A program made the translations under genes and the position numbers. A DNA stretch of 64,000 nt from Cristatella mucedo (Eukaryota; Bryozoa; Phylactolaemata; Cristatellidae), in assembly GCA_009760855.2 (NCBI GenBank), contig WPIO01000045.1, forward strand, positions 573,501 to 637,500, written 5' to 3'. Below are positions 23,237-33,069 of the stretch, piece by piece. A model generated the notes under the pieces. It searched no databases, had not been told where the DNA came from, and saw only the letters and a list, made by a program, of their open reading frames with translations. Positions within the stretch are counted from its first letter, which is position 1. The number at the start of each line of letters is the position of its first letter.

Positions 23237-24165
23237 TAGCAGCTTTTACTTTTTCACCGATGGGTCAGTGCCCTTTAAAAGCATCGAACCTTCAAAAACA
23301 TGGTTAGCATTTCATTCACTGTGTTTATCTAAAGACTTATGGATGACAAAGCATTTTGAATAGCCCTAAATGCCTGAAGCAGACTAATTCCTGGGCCAGC
23401 CTTGTAGCTATGTCAAGGCTGTCAGTTGGCACGGCCTCATCCTCAAGTGTCCCTAAGCCTATCAATCAAGTGACTACTGTCCACGATTTAGGCGTTCTGT
23501 AATAAAAGGAGTTGCAATTGAATAATTAAAATACTCTTATTGTCCATTAACTGTACTTGTAACTGCTGAAAGTTGCCAAAACGAGCTACTTATTAGAACA
23601 ACGTTATGGCATGTTTAGTCATAAGCACGGCAGCTGAACTAGTTCTGTTTTTCTTACAGTGTCTCCAGATTCCTGCAATTTTCTTTATTCTGGCTGTTTG
23701 GGCTGTACCTTTAGTCTTTAGAATCTAGAATAAAACTCAGCACCTTGTATTGTATGTCATCAATAGACTGGCTACTAAGTCACATAGCTTTGTCTTAATT
23801 TCGTTAGCTCCACGTAGCATCTTGTCGCTGTCCCCACTCTAGGTTACCAATTTCGTCATTTACTTGAACCTATTCAACCTCTTTGCTCCTCCAGTTTGCT
23901 GTCGCAGCAAATGCTCCTCCTCTAGCACTATTCCAGGCACTAAATTAAACGTTCTCCTGACTTGATATTCAGTTCATATGCACTGGCTTCTGGCTCTCAC
24001 CCTAACCGCATGCTGCACAGTTTTGCCTCATTTATTTCTCAGCTAAAGACGGATCAATTCCTTTCAACCGTTCCTGCCCAGTGCTGAGCTTCCTAATTTG
24101 TCCAAGATACCTTTGTGCGCCAATCTATGCATGACTCAGTCAGCTTATGTATCCGACTTTGAGTA
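23237..24165. other. No recognisable feature
   Basis: Intronic sequence of the receptor-like gene. It may be very old LINE, but no block can be aligned with confidence. Confidence 0.3.
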
Positions 24166-24169
24166 GTGC

Positions 24170-24432
24170 TATCCCGAGGCTGTTATTATCGCCACAGCAC
24201 TTAGTGGGTCCATGTGATTCACTCGTTGTGTACGTCTGCTTGCTGACACTGTACATGCTGCCACTGAATGTAATTGCATGCTGACCCTGTGCATGTCATC
24301 TCTATATTATGTTTGCTGTCATTGAGCATGCTACAATTTACAATTCAATCATGCTTCCATCGCTGCCAGTGCAAATTGCCATGAGAAAGATTGATTTAAA
24401 TGAGGGCGCGATAAGAATGCATTGACATTATT
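24170..24432 (+). mobile_element. LINE-A 3' UTR fragment
   Basis: TTAGTGGGTCCATGTGATTC, TGCTGACACTGTACATGCTG and GCATGCTGACCCTGTGCATG are the typical LINE-A 3' UTR phrases, followed by a decayed stem-loop and tail. Confidence 0.7.
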
Positions 24433-24694
24433 AAATTATCGGGTGGTTTTTCACACTTGCGTGAGCGAGATCGCGTGGCTTGAGCTTTTGCATGTTTTCC
24501 TAAGCCTTTACCAAATTTGTATTTACTTTTTAGCATTATTGAGCAAGATTGCAAATCCTACAGGAGTTTGGTACAGTTTTAAACTAGGTTTTCTCTATGA
24601 CTACTGAAATATATTAGTTCGTGAGGATCTTAAGCTGTTTTACAGATCAAAAGGTACCAGATAACACCTTAAGCTTGCAATAAATATAAAAATC

Positions 24695-24850
24695 GGCTCA
24701 TTTAATAGCCTCATTTTCCTAGAGGCAGAAGAGTCTTGAAAGTTATTATCACAGCTTGCAGTTGGCGATGAAAAATAGGCTACTGCAGAATTTGGATCCA
24801 CGATCTCGGTCGTGGAGAGCAAGCACCTTACCTTGGGGCTATCGTGATGC
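24695..24850 (-). mobile_element. SINE S1 copy
   Basis: GGCAGAAGAGTCTTGAAAG, CACAGCTTGCAGTTGGCGAT, GATCTCGGTCGTGGAG and GGGGCTATCGTGATGC on plus match S1 read in reverse. Confidence 0.7.
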
Positions 24851-24907
24851 ATAAATATGTTGAAACAACCATGAATATTCCAAAGGAGTTTGAGTTGAAT
24901 TTTGTAG

Positions 24908-24955
24908 ATTTTGACACACTAGATAATTGCATTTATAATTTGATTTTGGATGCTG
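24908..24955 (+). CDS. Tentative small host exon
   Basis: A 48-nt segment between TTTTGTAG and GATGCTG|GTAAGG is open in the frame FDTLDNCIYNLILDA. Both ends fit phase 1, like the neighbouring receptor exons. The acceptor is weak and the piece is too short to recognise, so this is a low-confidence call. Confidence 0.22.
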
Positions 24956-25280
24956 GTAAGGCGAAGTCAGATTCAGTTTCAGCATCACGAAATAAATCCG
25001 CGTATAGGAAACAGCTGCCAGCTGCTTGTATATAGCACATACCAAATGAGTGCTTTATGTTCACCTATTTTCTGATATGATTACCACAAATTTACTGTGC
25101 CAATTTGCCGTTTGTGCTGCCGCTTGGGATAAAAACTTAGCACGAAGGAAGATACCTTTGTATAAACAGATGCAGAGTAGCATTACAATTTTTCGGAAAG
25201 AGCTTGCGTCGTACTGTTATCAGCACTCGTTTCTCTGAACAATGTTCTCCTGGGTTTACTAAAGAGTTTCTTATTTTCAG

Positions 25281-25439
25281 GAGGTACGGTGGTGCCAAAG
25301 CTTCAGCCCACAGATTTTACGGAAGCAAAGAGACCACCACAAAACCTGTGGAGCACATATAGGGAAGAAAAATTATCATCTACTAATAGTTTTCCACAAT
25401 CAGCAACTGCTACAAGCCCGCAATCAACGGTCGTGGAAG
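25281..25439 (+). CDS. Host exon: Ser/Thr/Pro-rich juxtamembrane stalk
   Basis: A 159-nt exon follows a good acceptor (TTTCTTATTTTCAG) and ends at GTGGAAG|GTAATA, phase 1 at both ends. It encodes GTVVPKLQPTDFTEAKRPPQ, NLWSTYREEKLSSTN and SFPQSATATSPQSTVVEG. The low-complexity Ser/Thr/Pro composition is typical of an extracellular stalk just before a membrane segment, which is what the next in-phase exon (30002) encodes. Another frame is also open here, so the frame choice rests on phase agreement and composition. Confidence 0.5.
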
Positions 25440-26044
25440 GTAATAAAACATGATTTCAAAACTAGTCTCTGACAGAAAGATGACACCTGATAGCTAGTTA
25501 TTTGTAGCTGTGGTTTGGCGCCCCGACAGCAAGCAAGCGACGGCACGGAAAGACCGAATGCCCGAGAACACCAGTGTATTTAGGCTCGCAGCGTGACGGC
25601 TCGCGACAGTTCTCTTCTGCGCCCCGCGTTCCCCTGCCACTTCTCTGCAGACCATGACATACCCTCCATAAAACATAAGCTCATAAAACCATAAACCAGC
25701 GGCAGCTCCAAAAGACCGCAATAGCTTCGGGAACCACAGCATCGGTGGCATTGGTCTCACAGTAAAGTTAGCCCTTGTTGGAGGACTTGATGGTAGGTAA
25801 AACATAAATTAAATTCGGTAGTGTAACGTGCACACTCCAGTGGCTTCTATACTGATATATACGGCGTACGCAATACTATAGCATGCACGTAGGCTGACGG
25901 TAACGCATCGCGGCTACAATGAAGAACGCCCATACCTAATTGCAATAAGTTCCCATCGATAGTTCGATAGTTGGACATTCCTACCCCCTGGACGTTCCCT
26001 CCGGGTTAGGACATTTCCCCTATGTTGGCGAATGTATAACTAAG

Positions 26045-26045
<1 letters not shown>

Positions 26046-26125
<80 letters not shown>

Positions 26126-26150
26126 GTATATATATGTGTGTGTGTGTGTG
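26046..26150. repeat. (CA)n/(AT)n/(GT)n compound microsatellite
   Basis: About 60 bp of pure CA repeats pass into ATATAT and then GTGTGT. Confidence 0.9.
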
Positions 26151-26514
26151 TTCAAATAAAATTCACGCTCTATTAAAATAAAATTAACTTAGTATAACCA
26201 GAAGCAAGAATGGATTGGAAGGATGGTTTCTAATGGACGAGCGGCGGCGGTTGTGGTGGCGGTTTTGATGGCGGCGACGGCGTCGGCAAGCTATACAGTT
26301 CGATACCGCGGGAGTTTGGTCCCGCTTGAAGCCGCCTGGCATGTGTTCGTACCCCTCATAGCGGGCGCGTACTGCGGCGTTTCTGCAAATGAGCGCGTAG
26401 CCTCAGAGGTCCACTGAGTATAACTCGATCTTAAGAGATCCCGTTACGCCCTAATACGCACTAATTAAAGCGCGGAATACGAGCAAGGGTGGATTTAGAC
26501 GGCGGAGGCACAGC

Positions 26515-26845
26515 CCGCCCTAAACCCTAAATCCTGAACCCTAAATTCTGAACCCTAAACCCTAAAACACTACACCATAAACACTAAAACCCTAAACCCT
26601 AAGCACTAAACCCTAAAAACCCTAGAACCTAAACCCTAATCCCTAAATGCAAAACACTAAACCCTAAACCCCTAAACACTAAATTATAAAACCCTAAGCC
26701 CTAAGCACTAAACCCTAAAAACCCTACAACCTAAACCCTAATCCCTAAACGCTAAACACTAAACCCTAAACCCCTAAACACTAAATTATAAAACCCTAAA
26801 CCCTAAAACCCTAAACACTAAGCACTAAACCCTAAACCATATACC
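26515..26845. repeat. Degenerate (CCCTAAA)n satellite with higher-order repeat
   Basis: About 330 bp of heptamer-like units (AACCCTAAACCCTAAA with variants such as CACTAAA and CCTAATC). The segment beginning AAGCACTAAACCCTAAA recurs at 26601, 26703 and 26820, giving higher-order periods of 102 and 117 bp. The unit equals the plant-type telomere heptamer but is internal and degenerate here. Confidence 0.85.
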
Positions 26846-27077
26846 CGGGGAATGTATTAGCCCAGGGGGAATGACAGGGGGCGGAAATGTTCGAAGGGGG
26901 AACGTCCAGGAGAAATGTCCGTACCCGTTTCCTTCAGCCCATAGTACCGAGCTGACCGTCGATAGTTCTTGAGGGATTAGCCGCCAGAAAGCGTAGCTAA
27001 AGCCCAACTCAATTGCCTATATTAAAAATATGTGAACGCGTGAACTGCCTAGCACAAAATATAGAGCACATTTTAAA

Positions 27078-27172
27078 CCTTTATAATAATAATAATAACA
27101 ATAGTAATTGTTTTTAATAAAGTGCTCTCAGAGAACTCAATCTATTTCTATGCACTTTACGTATGCTGCAAA
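27078..27172 (-). mobile_element. LINE-A tail-only insertion, minus orientation
   Basis: AATAATAATAACAATAG, then CTCTCAGAGAACTCAATCT and GCACTTTACGTATGCTGCAA: the reverse complement of the tail and stem-loop, ending at the recurrent GCAAAGG boundary. Confidence 0.7.
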
Positions 27173-27656
27173 GGAAGCATGATGGGCATACAATTCTCGG
27201 ACAGTTCTAACTTACTCAGTTTGCACAGCTTACTGACAAAAGATTGCTTAGTAGAAACCACAAATCGTATCGCAGCAATGATTATCCTTCTGAGGTAAAA
27301 AAATCCACTTTTGTCTTACAGTAGTTCATGAGGGTACGAATCCTCATAAGCCTTAGTTGATTGCCGGATAACCTCGCCGGTGTAACTCGGAAAAGCCATT
27401 GCAGTTACCGCTGAACGGCCGGGCTCGTATGATGAGGGCAACTCCAGAACCCACCGCCAAACCAGTAACCAGTAACCGCCAAGCCGGCCGGAAGTGAGGC
27501 ACTCTGTAACATGACCGGGGCTCGTCAGGCGATTTAGTCGGTGCTTCTTTGACGCCAGATTTTTTAGATTTTACACAGAAGGGGTACTACCCCATCTTTC
27601 TGCTTATATTGAGAGGTAAAAACCTGCGACGAAAGCATTAATCGTGCCCAATTTCA

Positions 27657-29395
27657 ATAATAATAATAATAATAATAATTCACTTGATAAAGCGCCCTCA
27701 GAGAACTTAATCTCTCTCTAGGCGCTTTACATTTGCTGTAAAGTGAAATGCAATTGAAAGGTAAGTAAAATCATGCTTGAAAAAACAAACGAAATGAATA
27801 ATATGGTTAGGGGTGACATGCACAGGGTCAGCATGCAAATGTGGTTAGTGGCAGCATGCACAGTGTCAGCATGCATAAGCACATGAAGGACGAATCACAG
27901 GGACCCACTGAATGCTGTCCTAAATAGGTGTGTTTTTAGGTTCCTTTTAAATGTGGTCAGGTCAGGGGATGTTCTGACGCAGGTCGGGAGAGAGTTCCAG
28001 GCTTTGGGAGCATATGAACTAAATGCACGGTCTCCAAAGGGTTTAAGGTTTGTATGAGGTATTTCTAGGCTGTTGGATTCCGAAAAGCGGGTGGTGCGAT
28101 GCTTAGCCTGATGGGGGAGTATATCTGACAGATAGGCTGGAGCCATAGAATGAAGGGACCTAAAAGTGAGCGACAAAACCTTGAAGTCAATCCGTTGCTT
28201 GACTGGTAGCCAGTGCAGGTCGGCGAGAAGTGGAGTAATGTGGCAACTGCGACGCTCACGACAGACAAGCCTAGCTGCAGAGTTTTGCACCAGCTGCAAT
28301 CGCCTGATCGCACATGCTGGTAGGCCAGTGAGCAGTGAGTTGCAGAAGTCGAGACGAGATGTCACGAATGCATGGACCAACTTGGACGTGGTATTTTTAT
28401 CTAAACAGGCCCGAATTTTAGCAATGTTATGAAGCTGAAAATAGGCGGATTTGACTGTGGAGCTGATGTGGTCGTCTAACGAGAGGTCGCTTTGGAATAT
28501 GACACCTAGATTTCGAGCTGATTCAACTGGAGATATGCTGGCACAGCCAATTTTGAGAGTCAGCCTTTCCAATCTCTGGATCACACTGGGTTTGCCCATA
28601 ACTAGTAAGTTAGTTTTATCATCGTTAAGTTTTAGAAAATTTGCTGCCATCCATGTGCGGATGTCATCAATGCATGCAGCTAGTGAGTTTAGAGAATTTG
28701 AGGTGCTCGAAGGCTGTGAGGGATCAAAGCAAAGGTACAACTGAGTGTCATCTGCATAGAAGTGAAAGCCTAGATTGTGCTTGGCAATCACATCAGCAAG
28801 AGGCATAGTATAAACCGTGAAAAGAACCGGACCTAGCACTGAGCCCTGAGGTACTCCATATTTCAGAGGTACTTCAGATGATCTTTGTCCATTCACGTCA
28901 ATACTCTAGAGTCTCCCACTGAGATAGGACCTGAACCACTGCAGAGCAGTGCTAGTGATGCCCAGGCGAGATGAGAGGCGCTCTAGAAGAACTTTGTGAT
29001 CGATGGTATCAAAAGCTGCCGAAGGATCAAGCAAAACAAGCAGACACTCTACCCATGTCTGCATTCCTAAGTAGGTCGTTGTATACCCGAAGCAATGCTG
29101 ACTCTGTGGAGTGATTAGCTGTAAAGCCAGACTGGAACTTACTAGCAAGGTGTGAGGTTTCGATATATGAGTTCAGCTGGTCTGCCACGACCCGTTCGAG
29201 TGTCTTTGATAGGAACGGTAGAAGGGAAACTGGGCGGTAGTTGCTCAAGTTCTCTTGGTCAAGTGTAGCTTTCTTGAGAAGTGGCCTGACTACAGCTTTT
29301 TTGAAAGGTGCTGGGACATGACCTGAGGCTAATGACATATTAATTATTTTAGTCCAAGAGAGTTGCAATCCTTTAAAATATGTGAGTACCCATCC
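27657..29395 (-). mobile_element. LINE-A copy with the best-preserved reverse transcriptase
   Basis: The (AAT)n tail complement is at 27657-27680, followed by stem-loop and 3' UTR. A 333-codon minus-strand frame (28896-27895) covers [40 protein letters not shown] (YADD catalytic box), LKLNDDKTNLLVMG, the thumb, and the C terminus PTCVRTSPDLTTFKRNLKTH. A single stop separates it from the upstream frame with [20 protein letters not shown] and [18 protein letters not shown]. Further up are the RT start ([40 protein letters not shown]) and a truncation near 29395. It is 5'-truncated (endonuclease missing) but young compared with the other copies. Confidence 0.92.
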
Positions 29396-30001
29396 ATAAA
29401 ATATAGATGTGGAATATGATATGCGATTATATTTAAAAGGACCGACGGTAATAATCGTCTTGATACAAGTCATATCAGAGCTGCCAAGTCTTAGAGCCTC
29501 GTAGGCAAGCTTCGACTCTCCAGCTTTGCATACCAGTTATCTCATTACCTGGCTTTTAGCAATGCACAGCATTGAAACCTAGCGTCGGTGCATTGTGACG
29601 AAGGAATTAAATCATTTAACAGAATGCCATTTTGCATTTAATTTCATTGCCTCAAATGAAATAAATCCTAAAATTACGAAAGCCTACTTTCACCTCTCGA
29701 GTTTTGCGTCGAAGACATGGTGATCAAGGATGAACATTTGAAAGTTTTGAAACATTATGTTCAGTTATTTTGTTGCATTAAATTGTTAGAGACCTATTGC
29801 TTTTTTTAATTAAGGCTGTCTATACTTGCAGTTATTTCAACTCGCCTCGTCCTCAATTTGTGCAAATGCTTCTAATCTATCTCTTAATTGAAGCTTTGTA
29901 TTTTAATAATCTTAAAACTTTATAAGTAGACGTGATCGCATTAGGCAGTTATGAATTAAGACTGGCAGGCACTTCCATCTAATTCAAGTTATTAATCGCA
30001 G

Positions 30002-30345
30002 GTCTCAGGAATAGGCTTATAATTTTGGCGTTTGGCATTGGATTCGTAATGTTCACCATCGTGGCTATTATTGCACGAGCGTACAGCAGTTGGTTACGGA
30101 TCAAGGTTTGCCACTTCGTCAAAGGAGAATGCTGCGAAGACGAGAAAGTCAACAACTCCAACTCTGTGGGCAACTCGATTGAAGTAGCTTCATCAAGAAG
30201 TAGCGATCTGCCAGTATCAATCGAGAAAACAAAAGATGGGCAGGAGCAGACACAGCACCAGGAAAAGAGCAACATTCAGCTCCACTGTACTGCCAAAAGT
30301 GATCAAGAAGCAGCACTTTCATTAGGCCTTCCAGTTTGCCTTTGA
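30002..30345 (+). CDS. Host terminal exon: transmembrane helix and cytoplasmic tail
   Basis: The acceptor is TTATTAATCGCAG; the exon begins in phase 1, completing the codon left open by the exon ending at 25439, and runs to a TGA at 30343-30345 (113 residues). It starts LRNR, then a hydrophobic run LIILAFGIGFVMFTIVAIIA of about 20 residues followed by basic RAYSSWLRIK, which predicts a type I single-pass helix. The tail of about 80 residues is hydrophilic (CCEDEKVNNSNSVGNS, SRSSDLPVSIEKTKDGQEQT) with no kinase or phosphatase domain. A polyadenylation signal lies at 30497. This closes the inferred receptor gene whose extracellular exons lie upstream. Confidence 0.6.
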
Positions 30346-30496
30346 CGGAGACTTAAGCACTCGTCGATAGCAGGCAGATCCCGGACAATCGTGCCACGCA
30401 ATCATTTTTTTAAACAGCGAACGATGAAAGTAGCAAGGTCTGCATTTTCGACCAGCTGCAAGCAGAACCACCCTTAGCTGTAAGAAACTGCAAATT

Positions 30497-30502
30497 AATA
30501 AA
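30497..30502 (+). promoter_or_regulatory. Polyadenylation signal AATAAA
   Basis: A canonical hexamer 152 bases after the stop codon of the transmembrane exon, in the expected place for its 3' UTR. Confidence 0.5.
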
Positions 30503-30591
30503 CTGGAGATTAAACCAAAAGTTTACAAGTTTTTGCTGATTTTAATCTTGGCAATGAAAATTAGGACTAGTCATCATACTAATTGAGTGCA

Positions 30592-30670
30592 GAAAATGTA
30601 AAGCACCTAGAAAGAGATTGAGTTCTCTGAGTGCGCTTTATCAAGTGCATTAATATTATTATTATTAATT
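30592..30670 (+). mobile_element. LINE-A tail-only insertion
   Basis: GTGCAGAAAATGTAAAGCAC, the stem-loop (GAGATTGAGTTCTCTGAG) and an ATT tail, just downstream of the receptor gene's 3' end. Confidence 0.75.
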
Positions 30671-30869
30671 TTATATGATTGAAGTTTCTTCATTGAGCAA
30701 AATTAATTTTCGTTATAGTTCCATTCATTCACAGTCCATGCACAGACTTTTACCTATCCAGAACTAGGAGCTGCAGAGCAAAAAATCTGGCTAGAGATTG
30801 TAATGCCTATCTGATTGTTGTTTCAAATTCTATCTGTTTGTTGTTTGACCGCAGTGCTTAAAAACTATC

Positions 30870-33065
30870 ACGTTCGGTATTAGAAGCATCGTTTCATGCC
30901 GCCCTGCCCCATATCCCCCGAGAACCGTTGTACATCACTCGAACTTAGTGGTCATCAGGACTACTATTATACCGGCAGCCCAACGTAATGACTGTCAATG
31001 AATGCTCACTCGATGTGTAATAAACCCCTGATAATACATGAGATGGTTTTTGATGACGATCTCGACCTGCTCGTTTTAAACGAAACCTGGCTGAAACAAA
31101 CCAACAGTCGGACTATAACCGACGGGACTGCAACTGGTTTCTCGTTCTTTTATATCTGTAGATCAATGAAAACCAGGGGAGCTGCACTGGGGCAGCTCTC
31201 CGGTTAGCCGCGATGTGAGCCATGGCTTTAGTGGGTTCTACTACGACACCTACTACAGACCCGGCTCCTGGTCCACCTAACTCAGGTTAGAATGGAGCTC
31301 TGCACAGGCGATGCTCTTAGGATATGGACCGACTACTGTGCTTGCCATAGCGGGCTCGACTAGGACATCGGGTGTAGGCCAACTAAAGTTAGAATTGAGC
31401 CTGGTGCGGGCGATGATGTCAGGATGTGCATCGATTGATGTGCTTAAGTAGAAATAGCAGCTACGAGCAAGGTAAGGACTTTAGATGAGAGAGAATGTAA
31501 CGGGACGACTGACAGCTGGGGCTGCAGCTTCCGTAGTCGATGTGGGACAAGGCTTCGAGAGCATGTTGTATGCACCTGTTGCTTCTCGGCCACTAATGTA
31601 TGCCCCACCTGCAGCAGGTGGTTGAACAATTGACTCAGTGCAGCCTTTGATGTAAGCATGTGGCCCACCACAGGGGCTCACCACAGATGCACTCCCTTAT
31701 CTGTGGTGAGTCAGCCCCTGGCTCGTGTATGTACCCGCTGGGGGAATAAAGGATGAGTCTCGTTCACTGCTCACGTTCGCCCCCTCGTGTCTTCGTGTCT
31801 CCATGAGACTCCACTAGCGCTGCTGCAGCCGGAGACACAGTAACGTAACACGCACGAGAGTCGAACCTACGGCGACGAACAGCTAAGTGCAACTTAGAAT
31901 TTGCAGTTGTGTTCAGCCGGCGACTCATGTAGCTACTCGCATCTCGAGTGCCGTAGCGGTCCGCCTTCAGGGTCCGGACCGTTGCTAGTGACCCACCCAT
32001 AGGTGAGTTTATTCTATGCGGGCTTTGGGAGTTTCCGAAGTTAACTCCGTCGGTCCGGTGGGTACCACATAAAGCTCTTTCACCGGCGCGTAACCACTAC
32101 TAACAGGCTCACAATAAACTGTCACTTTCGGCACCCAGTTGTGGCCGCTTATGTTCTAACCGCACTGCAGAACTGCACCGTACAGTCCGCCAGTAGAGAC
32201 CCGGGGACGAGAAATCGCCGCACAGCTACAGATTAAACGTTGCCGCCCATTCCTACCTCAAGAACGAACCGTTTGCAGTCCCCTTGAAGCAGACTTTCGA
32301 ATCTCTTGTTATAAGTACCTCCGATAAAAAGGCTGCCAACGGTGGCAGGAATAATAAATACTAATAATAATAATGCACTTGATCGCCCATCCAATAAAAA
32401 GTCCTATTTTATAACGGATTTCTCTGATCTCATTTCAGTTCTGTGGGCCAAAAATCAGTCTTTTCTCATTATGATTAGTTTCAACATTCATTTTGACAGC
32501 CTAACTGATGCCTTATATGCTGAAATTTTCGCACTGCTGTCTTTTTGTCTTGTGGCTCATGTGAGTGACCCCACTCATAATAAGGGTCGCACACTTGATC
32601 AAATATTCTTCCACAAGCGTACGCTACCACCTCCTAACTATAACGAATCCTGCTCATCTGATGATGTGCTGATCTCGTTCAATCTATAGTACCTGCTCTC
32701 GTCTGCATCCGAAATTAAATGCAAATCGCGAAACCTCAAGAATCTTGACATTGATACTGTCAGAGCAAAAATATTTGCTCTTCGCCCTTGCTGCTCGTGC
32801 GTCCAATCGACTTATCATCATTTGTTGAATGCTACAAGAAGATACTAGCTGACGTGCTTAACGAACTTAAACTGCTGCCTAACCTAATATGCGCCCGCAC
32901 CCAGACTGCCTAAGGTTTTCCTCATACATTAAACTGGCTAGAGCTACTAAGCCACCCCGGCGGCTAGTAACCTGCATGTTAGTTATGATCGTCAGCAGCT
33001 GTCATCGCTTCATCATCGCAGATCAAATTCGAATCTAGATATTAATGTTGTTGCTAAGATTCATG
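30870..33065 (+). mobile_element. LINE-A 5' half (endonuclease and linker) with about 1 kb insert
   Basis: The endonuclease start NAHSMCNKPLIIHEMVF...LDLLVLNETWLKQ lies at 30998-31180. Similarity stops near 31190 and resumes near 32245; 32380-32690 encodes SYFITDFSDLISVLWAKNQS and VAHVSDPTHNKGRTLDQIFF, the C-terminal part of the APE endonuclease. The linker then runs to about 33065. A 33-bp inverted LINE tail (AATAATAATAATGCACTTGAT) sits within it at about 32349-32384. The 31190-32245 insert contains two diverged ~110-bp repeats and a possible LTR remnant. Confidence 0.75.
31702..31850 (+). mobile_element. Possible solo LTR remnant
   Basis: About 150 bp that start TGTGG and end ...TAACA, with an AATAAA signal in the middle. 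It lies inside foreign sequence that splits a LINE-A copy. No gag or pol was recognised and no target duplication was established. It is treated as a broken fossil, if it is an LTR at all. Confidence 0.25.
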
Positions 33066-33069
33066 AACT

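Larger units (their letters stand above)
25974..26925. repeat. Block bracketed by inverted GGACATT / GGACGTTCCC motifs
   Basis: On the left GGACATTCCTACCCC and CTGGACGTTCCCTCC; on the right, inverted, GGGGGAACGTCC and AGGAGAAATGTCC. Between them lie a (CA)n/(AT)n/(GT)n tract (26046-26150), a GC-rich 64-codon plus-strand frame (26223-26417) with a signal-peptide-like start AAAVVVAVLMAATASAS, and the CCCTAAA block. It may be a composite mobile unit; no transposase is present. Confidence 0.4.

Noticed and set aside
25494-25805. Minus-strand 103-codon frame downstream of the stalk exon
   Set aside because: No motif, and it lies in the intron between two better-supported plus-strand exons.
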